Position numbers and translations under genes: made by a program. 64,000 bases of DNA from assembly GCF_000367365.1 (NCBI RefSeq), contig NZ_BARF01000002.1, positions 186,001 through 250,000 of the forward strand, written 5' to 3'. The stretch comes from Streptomyces prunicolor NBRC 13075. Its GTDB lineage: Bacteria; Actinomycetota; Actinomycetes; Streptomycetales; Streptomycetaceae. Below the pieces are notes generated by a model, which was not told the DNA's origin, did no database searches, and saw nothing but the letters and a program-made list of their open reading frames with translations. Positions within the stretch are counted from its first letter, which is position 1. Every line of letters begins with the position of its first letter. This document shows, one piece after another, positions 1 to 8,338 of this stretch.

Positions 1-98
1 GCATCGCGTCCGTCCACCTCGTGCCCCTGTCCCTACGGCACTACCTGGACGGCAACATCGAAGGGGTCCTCGCGATGCACGCCCCCGACCTGGGCTGA
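1..98 (+). CDS. 3' end of an unidentified gene (truncated by window edge)
   Basis: An open frame enters from the left edge and ends at a TGA at 96-98. The last 31 residues include the stretch SVHLVPLSLRHYLDG and end in APDLG. I do not recognise the family from so short a tail. It converges on the globin-reductase gene with only 16 bases between the two stop codons, which leaves no room for a separate terminator. Codon usage is GC-rich like the neighbours. The frame is real in appearance, but function is unknown. Confidence 0.45.
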   Translation, partial: IASVHLVPLSLRHYLDGNIEGVLAMHAPDLG

Positions 99-114
99 CG
101 CCTCCGGCACCGGG

Positions 115-1836
115 TCAGTCCCCGGCCGCCACCAGCTCCTCGACCGAGTCGTGCCGTATGCGCTCCGACGGGAAACCGGCGTCCCGCAGGGCGTCGACAC
201 CACTGCGGATCATTCCGGGCGGCCCGGAGACATAGGCGTCGTACTCGTTCCACGGTCCGTACGTGCGTATGGCGTCCGGGAGTTGGAGGTTCCCCTGCCG
301 GTCGACGATCGGCCGGACCGCGAGCCACGGATGAGACTGCTGGAGCCGGAGCATCGTGTCGATGTCATAGAGGTCGTGGTCGGTACGGGCGCCGTAGAAC
401 ACCTCCACCGGTCGCCGCTCGCCGCGCTCGGCGACATCCTCGACCAGTGCCTTGATCGGCGCTATGCCGGTGCCGCCGCCGACGCAGAGCAGTCCGCTGT
501 CGGTGGTGTGGTCCACGGTCATCGAGCCGGCCGGCGGTCCGAGCCGGATGACGTCGCCGGGCCGGGCGCGGTGCACCAGCGCGTTCGAGACCCAGCCCGC
601 CGGAACCGCCTTCACATGGAAGGTCAGCAGCCCGTCCGAGCGGGGCGCGGAGGCGAAGGAGTAGTGCCGCCAGATCCGCGGCCACCAGGGCGTCTCCAGG
701 CTCGTGTACTGCCCGGCGAGGAACGGGTAGGGCTGGTCCGGGCGGAGGGTCACGACGGCGACGTCCCGGGTCCTGAGGTCGTGGGTGACGACCTCCGCGT
801 GCCACCAGGCAGGGGCGCGCAGTTCGTCGGCGGCCGCCGCGTCGATCATGACCTGCGAGATCGTCGTGTACGCCCGCACCCAGGCCGCCTCCGTCTCGGT
901 GTCCCAGACGGCGGAGGCGTACTTGTTCAGCGCGCCGATGAGGCACTCGCCGACGGCCGGGTAGTGCTCGGGCCGGGTGCCGTACTTGCGGTGCCCGCGC
1001 CCGAGGTTCTGCAGATACGCGACGAGGACCTCGGTGTTGTCGATGTGCTCGGCGGCGGTGAGCAGCGCCTTGAGCAACCGGTCCCGCTGGGTGTCCATCG
1101 CCGCCGGGAACAGCGACCGCAGCTCGGGGTGGCGCACGAAGAGCAGCGCGTAGAAGTACGAGGTGACCTTGTCGGCCACGGGGCCGACTTCGGTCATGGT
1201 CCGACGGATGAGTACGGCGTCCGGGGATGCCTTCTCAGTGGCGGGGCCGGACGAACGCTGGGCGGGCACACGCACGGGGGCGGCCGGGGCCACAGGAGCT
1301 GCCGGGGCAGCCTGGGCGACGGTCGGAGCGGGTGCGGCGGGCTGCGGTGCGGGAGGCGCGGGCGCTGCTGGCGCGGGAGCGGCGGGAGCCATGTGCTGGA
1401 CGGGAGTTGAGGGCTGGACGGGGTGCGAGGGCTGAACGGGAGTTGAGCGCTGCGGGGCGGTCACGGCCGACGGTATTCGCTGCTGTCCCGGCGCTAGGTC
1501 CCGCTGAGCTGCGTGCCCGTCCGGATAGGACGCGGCACTGTCGCCGCCCGGAGCCGGCGAGGCGGGCGGAGTCGGTGAGGCCGCTGGAGTTGCTGGAGCC
1601 GATGAGGCAGGTGGAGTCGAAGGTGCCGAACTCTCCGTGGGCGGAAGCTTTTTGCTCCCCGCTGCCGCGCCCCTGCGGACCGGACGGAGCACGGCCGGAC
1701 GCCGTCCCACCGCCGTCCCACGCTCTTCGCCCGGAGGCACCTCCGGCTGCTTGCGCGGAGTGAACCAGCCGGCTCCGCCTCCGCCGCTGCCGCCGGACGT
1801 GCCGTTGTCGGCCGACGTGGTGGTCGGAGCGTCCAT
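115..1836 (-). CDS. Globin domain / FAD-NAD(P) oxidoreductase fusion (flavohaemoprotein-like)
   Basis: This is a 573-residue protein resembling flavohaemoglobins, which detoxify nitric oxide or reduce haem-bound oxygen using NAD(P)H. Residues 1 to about 205 are a low-complexity Pro/Ala/Ser region that ordinary flavohaemoproteins (about 400 residues) lack. A globin domain follows, with the proximal-histidine region GRGHRKYGTRPEHY. Next is a ferredoxin-reductase FAD domain with the RHYSFAS flavin motif, then an NAD domain with GGGTGIAPIKAL. The ATG at 1836 is preferred over the in-frame ATG at 1857, because GAGG lies 6 bases ahead of it. The long N-terminal tail may be a flexible or surface-exposed linker. 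Actual NO dioxygenase activity is inferred. Confidence 0.85.
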   Translation of the reverse strand: MDAPTTTSADNGTSGGSGGGGAGWFTPRKQPEVPPGEERGTAVGRRPAVLRPVRRGAAAGSKKLPPTESSAPSTPPASSAPATPAASPTPPASPAPGGDSAASYPDGHAAQRDLAPGQQRIPSAVTAPQRSTPVQPSHPVQPSTPVQHMAPAAPAPAAPAPPAPQPAAPAPTVAQAAPAAPVAPAAPVRVPAQRSSGPATEKASPDAVLIRRTMTEVGPVADKVTSYFYALLFVRHPELRSLFPAAMDTQRDRLLKALLTAAEHIDNTEVLVAYLQNLGRGHRKYGTRPEHYPAVGECLIGALNKYASAVWDTETEAAWVRAYTTISQVMIDAAAADELRAPAWWHAEVVTHDLRTRDVAVVTLRPDQPYPFLAGQYTSLETPWWPRIWRHYSFASAPRSDGLLTFHVKAVPAGWVSNALVHRARPGDVIRLGPPAGSMTVDHTTDSGLLCVGGGTGIAPIKALVEDVAERGERRPVEVFYGARTDHDLYDIDTMLRLQQSHPWLAVRPIVDRQGNLQLPDAIRTYGPWNEYDAYVSGPPGMIRSGVDALRDAGFPSERIRHDSVEELVAAGD

Positions 1837-2140
1837 GGTGTGCCTCGCCTCGAGCATCTTTCGGTCGGTCTGCGCGTTTCCTCAGCCGGAAGCTGCCTGC
1901 TTCCGCGCGGACGGCTTGCTTTCTCCCCGTTCGGTCAAGCTGCCGATACAGCCATATCCAATCCACATTCCCACTGCGTACGGACAAGTAAGGCGAGAGT
2001 GTGACATTGCCCGCAGTACTCTCACGCGGCGTCCGGCTCCGGACAAGAACCGGAGTCGACCCTACCGGCCCGCGCTCCGCACACAAGTGCCGCCTCGCTC
2101 CCCCGCGAACAGGGGAGGGGCGAACCATCGATTCCCTCAA
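1837..2140. other. Intergenic region upstream of the globin-reductase gene
   Basis: These 304 bases lie between the start of the globin-reductase gene and the stop of the HAD-phosphatase gene, both on the minus strand. It must carry the globin-reductase promoter. An inverted pair of GAGAGT (1995-2000) and ACTCTC (2018-2023) with a 17-base spacer is the only symmetric element I see. I could not assign convincing -10/-35 boxes. Confidence 0.4.
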
Positions 2141-2776
2141 CTACCGGGCGCCACGCACCAATTCGTAGGCATCCCACAGATCCCGCCCCTCATAGGAGTG
2201 GGTCGCGAGGCCCGACAGATGCTGATCCGCGTTGACCGCGACGGACACGGGCACGGCACCGAACAGGTCCTTGTCCGACATCGAGTCGCCGTATGCGACG
2301 CAGTCCGCCCTCGTCACCCCGAACTCCTCACACAGCCGGTCCGCGATCACCACCTTGGCAGCGGAGCTGAGGACTCCGGCCAGGTCCATGGACGGCTCGG
2401 TGAACGGAACGACGGGGAAAAGCGATCCGTGTGCCGCGTGGGCGCCCCAGCCCGTGAGCCGTTCCACAAAGAAGGAAGGCGAGAGCGATACGACGGCGCA
2501 GTATTCACCGGCGCTCCTGATCTCGGCCCAGACCTCTCGGATCCGCGCCAGCCAAGGGGCCCCTTCGAAGGCGGCCGCCACATGCGCCTCGGTGAGATCC
2601 GCCCACAGCGTGTACACGCGGGTCGCGTACTCCGGCGGCCCGATCAGCCCGGCGGAGATCGCCCGCTCGAGTTCCGCCGTCTCGGCCTCCAGGCCGATTT
2701 GACGGGAGATCTCCATGGGCGCACTGGTTCCGTGCAGCAAAGTGCCGTCGAGGTCGAAGAGATGAAGTCTCGCCAT
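2141..2776 (-). CDS. HAD-superfamily phosphatase (SerB-like)
   Basis: This is a 211-residue haloacid-dehalogenase-type hydrolase. Motif I, FDLDGTLLHG, at the very N-terminus supplies the nucleophilic and acid/base aspartates. Motif III/IV is seen as YGDSMSDKDLFGAV near the C-terminus, and the order fits SerB-type phosphatases with an all-helical C1 cap. The likely substrate is a small phosphomonoester, but it cannot be named from sequence. The start is placed at the ATG at 2776 because the catalytic motif begins five residues later. A longer in-frame extension to 2896 would translate through a parS site and is unlikely. The gene is divergent from the acetyltransferase at 2900. Confidence 0.85.
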   Translation of the reverse strand: MARLHLFDLDGTLLHGTSAPMEISRQIGLEAETAELERAISAGLIGPPEYATRVYTLWADLTEAHVAAAFEGAPWLARIREVWAEIRSAGEYCAVVSLSPSFFVERLTGWGAHAAHGSLFPVVPFTEPSMDLAGVLSSAAKVVIADRLCEEFGVTRADCVAYGDSMSDKDLFGAVPVSVAVNADQHLSGLATHSYEGRDLWDAYELVRGAR

Positions 2777-2846
2777 GAGCCACGAGGTTAGTGGGAGGAG
2801 CTGTGGCACCTTCCGCGAGGTTGCCGGATGCTCGTCGTTCGCCGGT

Positions 2847-2860
2847 GTTTCACGTGAAAC
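2847..2860. promoter_or_regulatory. parS site (perfect GTTTCACGTGAAAC)
   Basis: A perfect 14-bp parS lies between the divergent HAD-phosphatase and acetyltransferase genes. It is the leftmost copy in the window, about 41 kb from dnaA. ParB (encoded at 37.8 kb) nucleates on this motif in Streptomyces. Confidence 0.95.
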
Positions 2861-2899
2861 ATCCGTCTTCTGTCGGTACGTTGTGCCGCTGATCACGAC

Positions 2900-3838
2900 A
2901 TGGCCAAAAGCACGTACGTCTCACCGGAAACAGGTGGACGCCGACAACGCACGTCAGACAGCCTGACCTGCGTGCCGACTCCTTCCCTCGCCGCTCTGCC
3001 CATCCGCCGGCTGACGCTCCGCGATCGCCTCGCCTGCGCCGACTTGTCCGAGGACCGGGGGTGGCCACGCGAGGAACACAAGTGGGGCTTCCTCCTGAGC
3101 GCCGGAAAGGGTTACGGCATCGACGCTCCCGACGGCGGTCTCCTCACGGCGTGCGTCATCACGGAGTACGGCCCGCAGGACCGCCCGGATCTCGTTGCGA
3201 TCGGCATGGTCCTGGTCGCCGAGCGGTACGCCCGTCAGGGCGTCGGACGCCGACTGATGCGCCACCTGGTCTCAGCCCTGGGCACCACACCGCTGACCCT
3301 GCACTCGACCCCGTACGGCCGCCCCCTCTACGAAGAACTCGGCTTCAAGGCGACCGGCCGGGCCGAGATGCTGCGCGGCCACTTCACACCTGCCGGACCT
3401 GAGTCCCGGATCGCCACCCGCGCGGCCACGGCCGAGGACCTCACCGGCATCCTGCGCCTGGACGAGGTGGTGTTCGGCACCGATCGCACGCCCCTCATCA
3501 CGCGACTGCCCGCCTTCGCCGACCAGTTGAGGGTCGCGGAGGAGAACGGCCGGATCATCGGCTACGCGGCCGCCTGGCCCAACATGGACACCCAGGTCGT
3601 TGGCCCGCTGATCGCACAGGACTCGGAGACGGCCAAGGCCCTCCTCGCCTCCCTCGCCGCCCGCACCGACCGTCCGCTGCGCACCGACATCGACGTACGC
3701 CACGAGGACCTGCTGGCCTGGCTGAAGGAACGTGGTCTGGCTTCCGTCGCGTTCAACACCGTCATGACGTACGGAATCGCGGAACTACCCGGCGACTGGA
3801 CACGACGGTTCGCTCCCCTGACGGTCGCGGCCGGCTGA
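2900..3838 (+). CDS. GNAT-family N-acetyltransferase (tandem GNAT)
   Basis: The protein is up to 312 residues, long enough for two GNAT-like halves. The first half carries the acetyl-CoA loop in the form YARQGVGRRLMRHL, followed by the C-terminal GNAT strand YGRPLYEELGFKATG. The second half (from about residue 175, IATRAATAEDLTGILRLDE) begins a second GNAT-like fold without an obvious Q/RxxGxG/A loop. The acyl acceptor is unknown. The start is uncertain: ATG 2900 or GTG 2972 (VPTPSLAALPIRRL), neither with a good ribosome-binding site. The later start fits the domain boundary better. Confidence 0.75.
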   Translation: MAKSTYVSPETGGRRQRTSDSLTCVPTPSLAALPIRRLTLRDRLACADLSEDRGWPREEHKWGFLLSAGKGYGIDAPDGGLLTACVITEYGPQDRPDLVAIGMVLVAERYARQGVGRRLMRHLVSALGTTPLTLHSTPYGRPLYEELGFKATGRAEMLRGHFTPAGPESRIATRAATAEDLTGILRLDEVVFGTDRTPLITRLPAFADQLRVAEENGRIIGYAAAWPNMDTQVVGPLIAQDSETAKALLASLAARTDRPLRTDIDVRHEDLLAWLKERGLASVAFNTVMTYGIAELPGDWTRRFAPLTVAAG

Positions 3839-3908
3839 GACTCTCCGGACACGGCGAACCCCGGCTCCCGACCTCATCGGGAACCGGCGTCTCCCTCACC
3901 TCCGGACG

Positions 3909-4331
3909 TCAGACGAGCGTCTCCACGGCGGCCTGGGCGAAGCCGTGGTCCTGCGTCGGCGCGCCGCCACCGACGCCGATCGCTCCGATCAGCCGGCCGC
4001 CACGGTGCACGGGAATGCCGCCCGCGATGAACAGCAGCGGCCGGTCGAGCGCGGTGGGCAGAGTGTGGAAGAGGCCTCCGGGCTGGACGGCGTCGACGAG
4101 GTCGGCGGTGGGCGCGTTCAGCTGAAGCGCGGTGTACGCCTTGCGGGTGCTGGTCTCCCCGGAGATCAGCACAGCCTGGTCGTCCCGCCGGAAGGCGAGC
4201 AGATGACCGCCGGCGTCCAGCACGGTGATGCTCACCGTGACCCCGGCCGCCTCCGCGGCTCGACGGGCCTCGGCGACGAGCGCTTCGGCGTCCTGGATGG
4301 TCAGCGGGGCTACGGCAGTGGTGGTGCTCAT
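3909..4331 (-). CDS. GlcG/HbpS family haem-degrading-type protein
   Basis: This 140-residue single-domain protein is of the GlcG/HbpS (DUF336) fold. Family hallmarks are the N-terminal helix LTIQDAEALVAEARRAAEAAG, the strand VSITVLDAGGHLLAFRRDD, and the Gly-rich end GGIPVHRGGRLIGAIGVGGG. Streptomyces HbpS is a secreted haem-binding sensor accessory protein, but this copy has no signal peptide and is more like cytoplasmic GlcG proteins. It lies downstream of and co-directional with the MFS gene, 138 bases away, so the two may share the MarR-controlled promoter. The biochemical role is not established for such copies. Confidence 0.8.
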   Translation of the reverse strand: MSTTTAVAPLTIQDAEALVAEARRAAEAAGVTVSITVLDAGGHLLAFRRDDQAVLISGETSTRKAYTALQLNAPTADLVDAVQPGGLFHTLPTALDRPLLFIAGGIPVHRGGRLIGAIGVGGGAPTQDHGFAQAAVETLV

Positions 4332-4469
4332 CAGGGTTTCTCCTTGCGGGTGTTGCTGTTTCTGTTGGTGGCCGGACAGCCGAGGTCGGCTGTTGGCCGG
4401 GTGGCCGAGGCCGGCGGGGATGCACGGAGACGGCCCTGGCCCCGCGTCCCCCGCTCCGGTCCGGCGGGG

Positions 4470-5678
4470 TCAGTGGTGGACGGCGGTCCGCTGCTCGCTC
4501 GGCGTACCGGCCGCGACGACGGCGCCGCGGGCGCTGGTGCGGCGTTCCAGGGCGGCCGAGAGGATCGCGAGGACCAGGGCGGCCGCGGCGAGGACGGCGC
4601 CGACCCAGTTGGGGGCGGTGTAGCCGAAGCCGGCCGCGATGACGATGCCGCCGAGCCAGGCGGACAGTGCGTTGCCGAGGTTGAAGGCGCCGATGTTCAC
4701 GGCGGAGGCCAGCGTCGGGGCACCGTGTGCCTGGTCGAGAACCCGCTTCTGCAGCGGCGGCACGGTGGCGAAGCCCAGGGCGCCGATGAGGGCGATGGTG
4801 ACGGCTGCCGCGATCTTGTTGTGCGCGGTGACCGTGAAGAGCGCGAGCACGACGGCCAGGGCGCCCAGCGAGACGTACAGCATGGGCATCAGGGCGCGGT
4901 CGGCGAACTTGCCGCCGACGAGGTTGCCGCCGACCATGCCGAGGCCGAAGAGGACGAGCAGCCAGGTGACGGAGCCGTCGGCGAAGCCGGCGACGTGAGT
5001 CATCATCGGCGCGATGTAGGTGATGGCCGCGAAGACGCCGCCGAAGCCGAGGACGGTCATCGCCATGGCGAGAAGGACCTGGGTGTTCTTGAAGGCGGCC
5101 AGTTCGTGCCGCAGGCGAACGCCCTCGGGCTTGGGCAGGTCGGGCACGAGCTTGGCGATACCGGCCAGGCCGATCACGCCGAGGCCCGCGACGATGGCGA
5201 AGGTGACACGCCAGCCGACGGACTGCCCGACGAGAGTGCCCAGCGGGACGCCGACGACATTGGCCACGGTAAGTCCGGTGAACATCATCGCGATGGCTCC
5301 GGCCTTCTTGTCCGGGGCGACCAGTTCGGCCGCGACGACCGAGCCGATGCCGAAGAAGGCGCCATGGGCGAGCGAGGCGACCACACGGCCGATCAGCATC
5401 ACCGAGAAGCTGGTGGCGACGGCGGAGAGCAGGTTGCCGAGGATGAACAGGCCCATCAGCAGCATCAGCATCCGCTTGCGGGGGACCTTGGTGCCGAGCA
5501 CGGTCATCAGCGGGGCGCCGATCACCACACCCAGCGCGTAGCCGGTGACCAGCAGTCCCGCGGTGGGGATGGAGACCCCGAAGTCACCCGCGACCTGGGG
5601 CAGCAACCCCATGATCACGAACTCGGTCGTGCCGATTCCGAAGGCCCCGATCGCGAGGGCCAGAAGCGCGAGAGGCAT
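4470..5678 (-). CDS. MFS drug-efflux-type transporter (AraJ/Cml-like)
   Basis: This 402-residue major facilitator has about 12 hydrophobic segments. The N-terminus MPLALLALAIGAFGIGTTEF leads to VIMGLLPQVA, which is typical of the AraJ/YdhP group of 12-TM exporters. The first cytoplasmic loop has KVPRKR, and the motif-C-like segment is TVANVVGVPLGTLVG in TM5. The start at 5678 is chosen because the upstream extension to 5756 is Cys/Arg-rich and crosses the candidate operator. The gene is divergent from a MarR regulator, a common arrangement for inducible efflux. Substrate unknown; chloramphenicol-like drugs or arabinose-like sugars are exported by relatives. Confidence 0.85.
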   Translation of the reverse strand: MPLALLALAIGAFGIGTTEFVIMGLLPQVAGDFGVSIPTAGLLVTGYALGVVIGAPLMTVLGTKVPRKRMLMLLMGLFILGNLLSAVATSFSVMLIGRVVASLAHGAFFGIGSVVAAELVAPDKKAGAIAMMFTGLTVANVVGVPLGTLVGQSVGWRVTFAIVAGLGVIGLAGIAKLVPDLPKPEGVRLRHELAAFKNTQVLLAMAMTVLGFGGVFAAITYIAPMMTHVAGFADGSVTWLLVLFGLGMVGGNLVGGKFADRALMPMLYVSLGALAVVLALFTVTAHNKIAAAVTIALIGALGFATVPPLQKRVLDQAHGAPTLASAVNIGAFNLGNALSAWLGGIVIAAGFGYTAPNWVGAVLAAAALVLAILSAALERRTSARGAVVAAGTPSEQRTAVHH

Positions 5679-5733
5679 GTGGAGGTACCCTTCCCAGAAG
5701 ATTGCAGGAGCACTTTGCGTGCGTTCACAATAG

Positions 5734-5756
5734 TTGCAGACGCGGGCTATATGCAA
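5734..5756. promoter_or_regulatory. Candidate MarR operator
   Basis: An inverted repeat TTGCA-N13-TGCAA sits between the divergent MFS and MarR genes, within an unusually AT-rich stretch for this genome. A further TTGCA occurs at 5702-5706. Position and symmetry suit the adjacent MarR dimer. Binding is inferred. Confidence 0.45.
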
Positions 5757-5819
5757 GCGCGGACTATTTCATCTGTGCTCTATCCTGGGTTCAGCCACTC
5801 CGGGACGGAGGAAACGCCA

Positions 5820-6278
5820 ATGACAGCGACGGACCCCGCACTCACCGGCCTCGCCCAGGGCTGGTGCGCCCTCTCCTTGTTGCACGGGAGGATCGAGGCG
5901 CACATCGAGCGCGCCCTGCAGGCCAAGCACGACCTGAGCATGCGGGAGTACTCGCTGCTCGACGTGCTCAGCCGGCAGCACGACGGCGACGGGGGGCATC
6001 TGCAGATGCGGCAGGTTGCCGACGCGGTCGTCCTCAGCCAGAGCGCCACCACCCGGCTGGTCACTCGGCTCGAAGACCGCGGACTGCTCTCCCGGTACCT
6101 GTGCCCGACCGATCGCCGGGGCATCTACACGAACGTCTCCGAGGCCGGCCTCACGCTGCTCGAAGAGGCCCGCCCGACCAATGACACCGCCCTGCGCGAG
6201 GCACTCGACGCAGCGGCCACGAACCTCGAACTGGCGCCCCTGGTCCGGGTCGTGGAGTCGATGAACGTCCCCGCATAG
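5820..6278 (+). CDS. MarR-family transcriptional regulator
   Basis: This is a 152-residue winged-helix regulator. The HTH core is LQMRQVADAVVLSQSATTRLVTRLEDRGLLSR, followed by the wing CPTDRRGIYTNVSEAG, the characteristic DxRx region of MarR. The helical dimerisation ends (ALSLLHGRIEAHIERAL; ALREALDAAATNLEL) are present. The ATG at 5820 has an excellent GGAGG 8 bases upstream. Being divergent from the efflux gene, it probably represses that gene and itself through the shared intergenic region and is released by a small ligand. Confidence 0.88.
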   Translation: MTATDPALTGLAQGWCALSLLHGRIEAHIERALQAKHDLSMREYSLLDVLSRQHDGDGGHLQMRQVADAVVLSQSATTRLVTRLEDRGLLSRYLCPTDRRGIYTNVSEAGLTLLEEARPTNDTALREALDAAATNLELAPLVRVVESMNVPA

Positions 6279-6318
6279 GTCCATCCCGCGCCCACACATC
6301 TCTGCCTAAGGTGTGGTC

Positions 6319-6771
6319 ATGGGAGATCTTGAAATACGAGCCGCGGTCACCGAGGACGTCCCCGCCATCGTCGGCATGCTCGCCGACGACCCCCTGGGTT
6401 CCCAACGCGAGTCACCGGACGACCTGACGCCCTACCTGGCCGCCCTGGACCGCCTGACCGCCGACCCGAACCAGCACCTCGTCGTCGCCGTGCGCGAGGG
6501 CCGCATCGTCGGCACCCTCCAGCTCACGGTCGTTCCGGGGCTGTCCCGCAAGGGCGCCACCCGTTCGATCATCGAGGCTGTACGCATCCACGCGGACGAA
6601 CGGGGCAGCGGCCTGGGCACACAGCTCATCGAATGGGCGATCGCCGAGTCCCGCCGCCAGGGCTGCCAACTCGTCCAGCTGACCTCTGACGCCACCCGCA
6701 CCGACGCCCACCGGTTCTATGAGCGGCTCGGCTTCACCGCCTCACACGTGGGTTTCAAGCTCCCTCTCTGA
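6319..6771 (+). CDS. GNAT-family N-acetyltransferase
   Basis: This 150-residue single GNAT domain starts DLEIRAAVTEDVPAIVGML. The acetyl-CoA-binding loop is VRIHADERGSGLGTQLIEWA (R/Q-x-x-G-x-G/A as RGSGLG). The C-terminal motif HRFYERLGFTASHVGFKLPL is typical. The substrate is unknown. The ATG at 6319 is preferred to the GTG two codons earlier. It is transcribed in the same direction as marR, 40 bases downstream, so it may be co-transcribed. It converges on the beta-lactamase-fold gene with a parS palindrome between them. Confidence 0.85.
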   Translation: MGDLEIRAAVTEDVPAIVGMLADDPLGSQRESPDDLTPYLAALDRLTADPNQHLVVAVREGRIVGTLQLTVVPGLSRKGATRSIIEAVRIHADERGSGLGTQLIEWAIAESRRQGCQLVQLTSDATRTDAHRFYERLGFTASHVGFKLPL

Positions 6772-6829
6772 CCAAGCCTCTCTCCTGAAGAAGAGTGCGA
6801 GGCGTCCTACCGGCAGCGGGAGGCGCCAT

Positions 6830-6843
6830 GTTTCACGTGAAAC
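6830..6843. promoter_or_regulatory. parS site inside a 38-bp perfect palindrome
   Basis: The 14-bp parS is at the exact centre of a perfect palindrome covering 6818-6855 (19-bp arms beginning GGGAGGCGCC). It lies between two convergent stop codons (6771 and 6868). As RNA the palindrome can fold as a long hairpin on either strand, so it could be a bidirectional terminator as well as a ParB site. Confidence 0.95.
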
Positions 6844-6867
6844 ATGGCGCCTCCCCAGCCGCGACGG

Positions 6868-8253
6868 CTATCGGATCCCCCGCCACCCCTCCGGGTCCAC
6901 CCCACCCGGCACAGAACCGCTCTCGTCGTACGGCTGACGCGTGAAGACGAACGATCCGAGGTCCAGGTGGCTCAGGTACCCGTCCGGGCGTCGTACGGGC
7001 CGCAGGAGCTCTCCGGCGTAGTAGCCCTCCAGCCCGGTCCAGGTGCCGTCACCGTTGCTCCGGAACCGCGACCGGCGGCCACCGCCGGCCAACGGCTCCA
7101 GCGAGGCCCCGCCATCAGCCGTCAACCGCAGGGCGAAACCGTGCGTCCCCCAGTACCACGGACCCGCCAACTCCATTACTCCGGCGTCGACTTCAGGCAT
7201 CGGGCGCCACGGCTCCGGAATCCTCGGCTCAGCCTCGGCGACGATACGGACGAGATCAACGGCCACCGATGCCAGCGGCGGCCCGGAGGTGCAGTTGGCC
7301 AGTACCACCGCCGAGACGTCGTCCGCGAGGCTGATGGTGAGGCTCGCCAAGAAGCCGGGCAGCGATCCGCCGTGGCCGATGAGCAGTCGGCCGTCGCGGC
7401 GCTGCACCTGGAGGCCGAGACCGTATGTGGAACCGTCCATCACGTCGGCGGCCTCCGCCGGTGCCGCGGGGGTCCGCATCTCCCGCACGGACTCCGCACT
7501 CAGCACGCGGTCGTCCCCGTGCGCCAGGAACACGGCGAACCGCGCCAAGTCGCCAGTGGTGGACCAGAGTTGACCGGCCGGTGCCATACGGCCGAGGTCC
7601 TCGGAGGGTTCCGGCAACAGCGCGTCGGCCCACGGATGCACCGCCCAGCCACCTGCGTGCGGTGCCTGCGGCTGAGCACTCGTGCGGTCCAGGCCCAGGG
7701 GTTCGAGCACTTCCCGCCGGAGTACGTCCTCCCAAGAGGCACCCCGCAGCTCCTCGACGAGCGCGCCCAACACCGTGTAGCCGGGGTTCGAGTAGTGGAA
7801 CCGGCGGCCGACCGGATGCAGCAGAGGCTGCTCACCCAGCACATCGCGAAGCTCCGGCCGTAGGGAACCCGGCGTCCGCTCCCACCAGGGCGCGGGCGAC
7901 TCGGCCGCCAACCCACTTGTGTGCGCGAGGAGTTGGGCGATGGTTGCCTCCCCCGCGCCGGTGCCGGGCAGATGCTTCTCCAGCGGGTCACCGAGGTCGA
8001 GGACGCCCTCGTCGCGCAGCCGCAGGACCAGGACGGCGGTGAAGGTCTTGGTGATCGAGCCGATCCGGTACTGCACGTTCTCGTCCGGCCCGTGTCCGTC
8101 CACCGAGGTCCGCGCGCCGTGCCACACCGCCCGCCCGTCGCGCACCACCGTCGCGACCAGCGAAGGCGCCCGCCCCTCGGCCTGGGCCACGGCGATCCGA
8201 TGCAACAGCGCCCTGCGCGTACCGGGAAGCAAGTCGTCCTGAGATGTCGTCAT
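6868..8253 (-). CDS. Serine hydrolase of the beta-lactamase / class C esterase family
   Basis: This 461-residue protein has a penicillin-binding-like serine hydrolase domain. The catalytic SxxK is in IGSITKTFTAV, YxN in HYSNPGYTVLG, and an HGG motif, GHGGSLPGFLAS, stands in for KTG. The C-terminal 100 residues form an extra beta-rich domain (MELAGPWYWGTHGFALRL onward), as in many Streptomyces DD-peptidase/esterase homologues. There is no signal peptide, so it is probably cytoplasmic; true beta-lactamase activity is doubtful. The start at 8253 is chosen because the upstream frame overlaps dnaB antisense-like coding and lacks family similarity. The upstream gene dnaB is in the same direction, 85 bases away. 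Confidence 0.85.
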   Translation of the reverse strand: MTTSQDDLLPGTRRALLHRIAVAQAEGRAPSLVATVVRDGRAVWHGARTSVDGHGPDENVQYRIGSITKTFTAVLVLRLRDEGVLDLGDPLEKHLPGTGAGEATIAQLLAHTSGLAAESPAPWWERTPGSLRPELRDVLGEQPLLHPVGRRFHYSNPGYTVLGALVEELRGASWEDVLRREVLEPLGLDRTSAQPQAPHAGGWAVHPWADALLPEPSEDLGRMAPAGQLWSTTGDLARFAVFLAHGDDRVLSAESVREMRTPAAPAEAADVMDGSTYGLGLQVQRRDGRLLIGHGGSLPGFLASLTISLADDVSAVVLANCTSGPPLASVAVDLVRIVAEAEPRIPEPWRPMPEVDAGVMELAGPWYWGTHGFALRLTADGGASLEPLAGGGRRSRFRSNGDGTWTGLEGYYAGELLRPVRRPDGYLSHLDLGSFVFTRQPYDESGSVPGGVDPEGWRGIR

Positions 8254-8338
8254 GCCCCCAGTCCATCCGGCGGGGCGGCCGTACGTCGAGCACATTTCTC
8301 GGGACACGGCACCGGGTCTGCCGTCTACAGGCGCCCGG

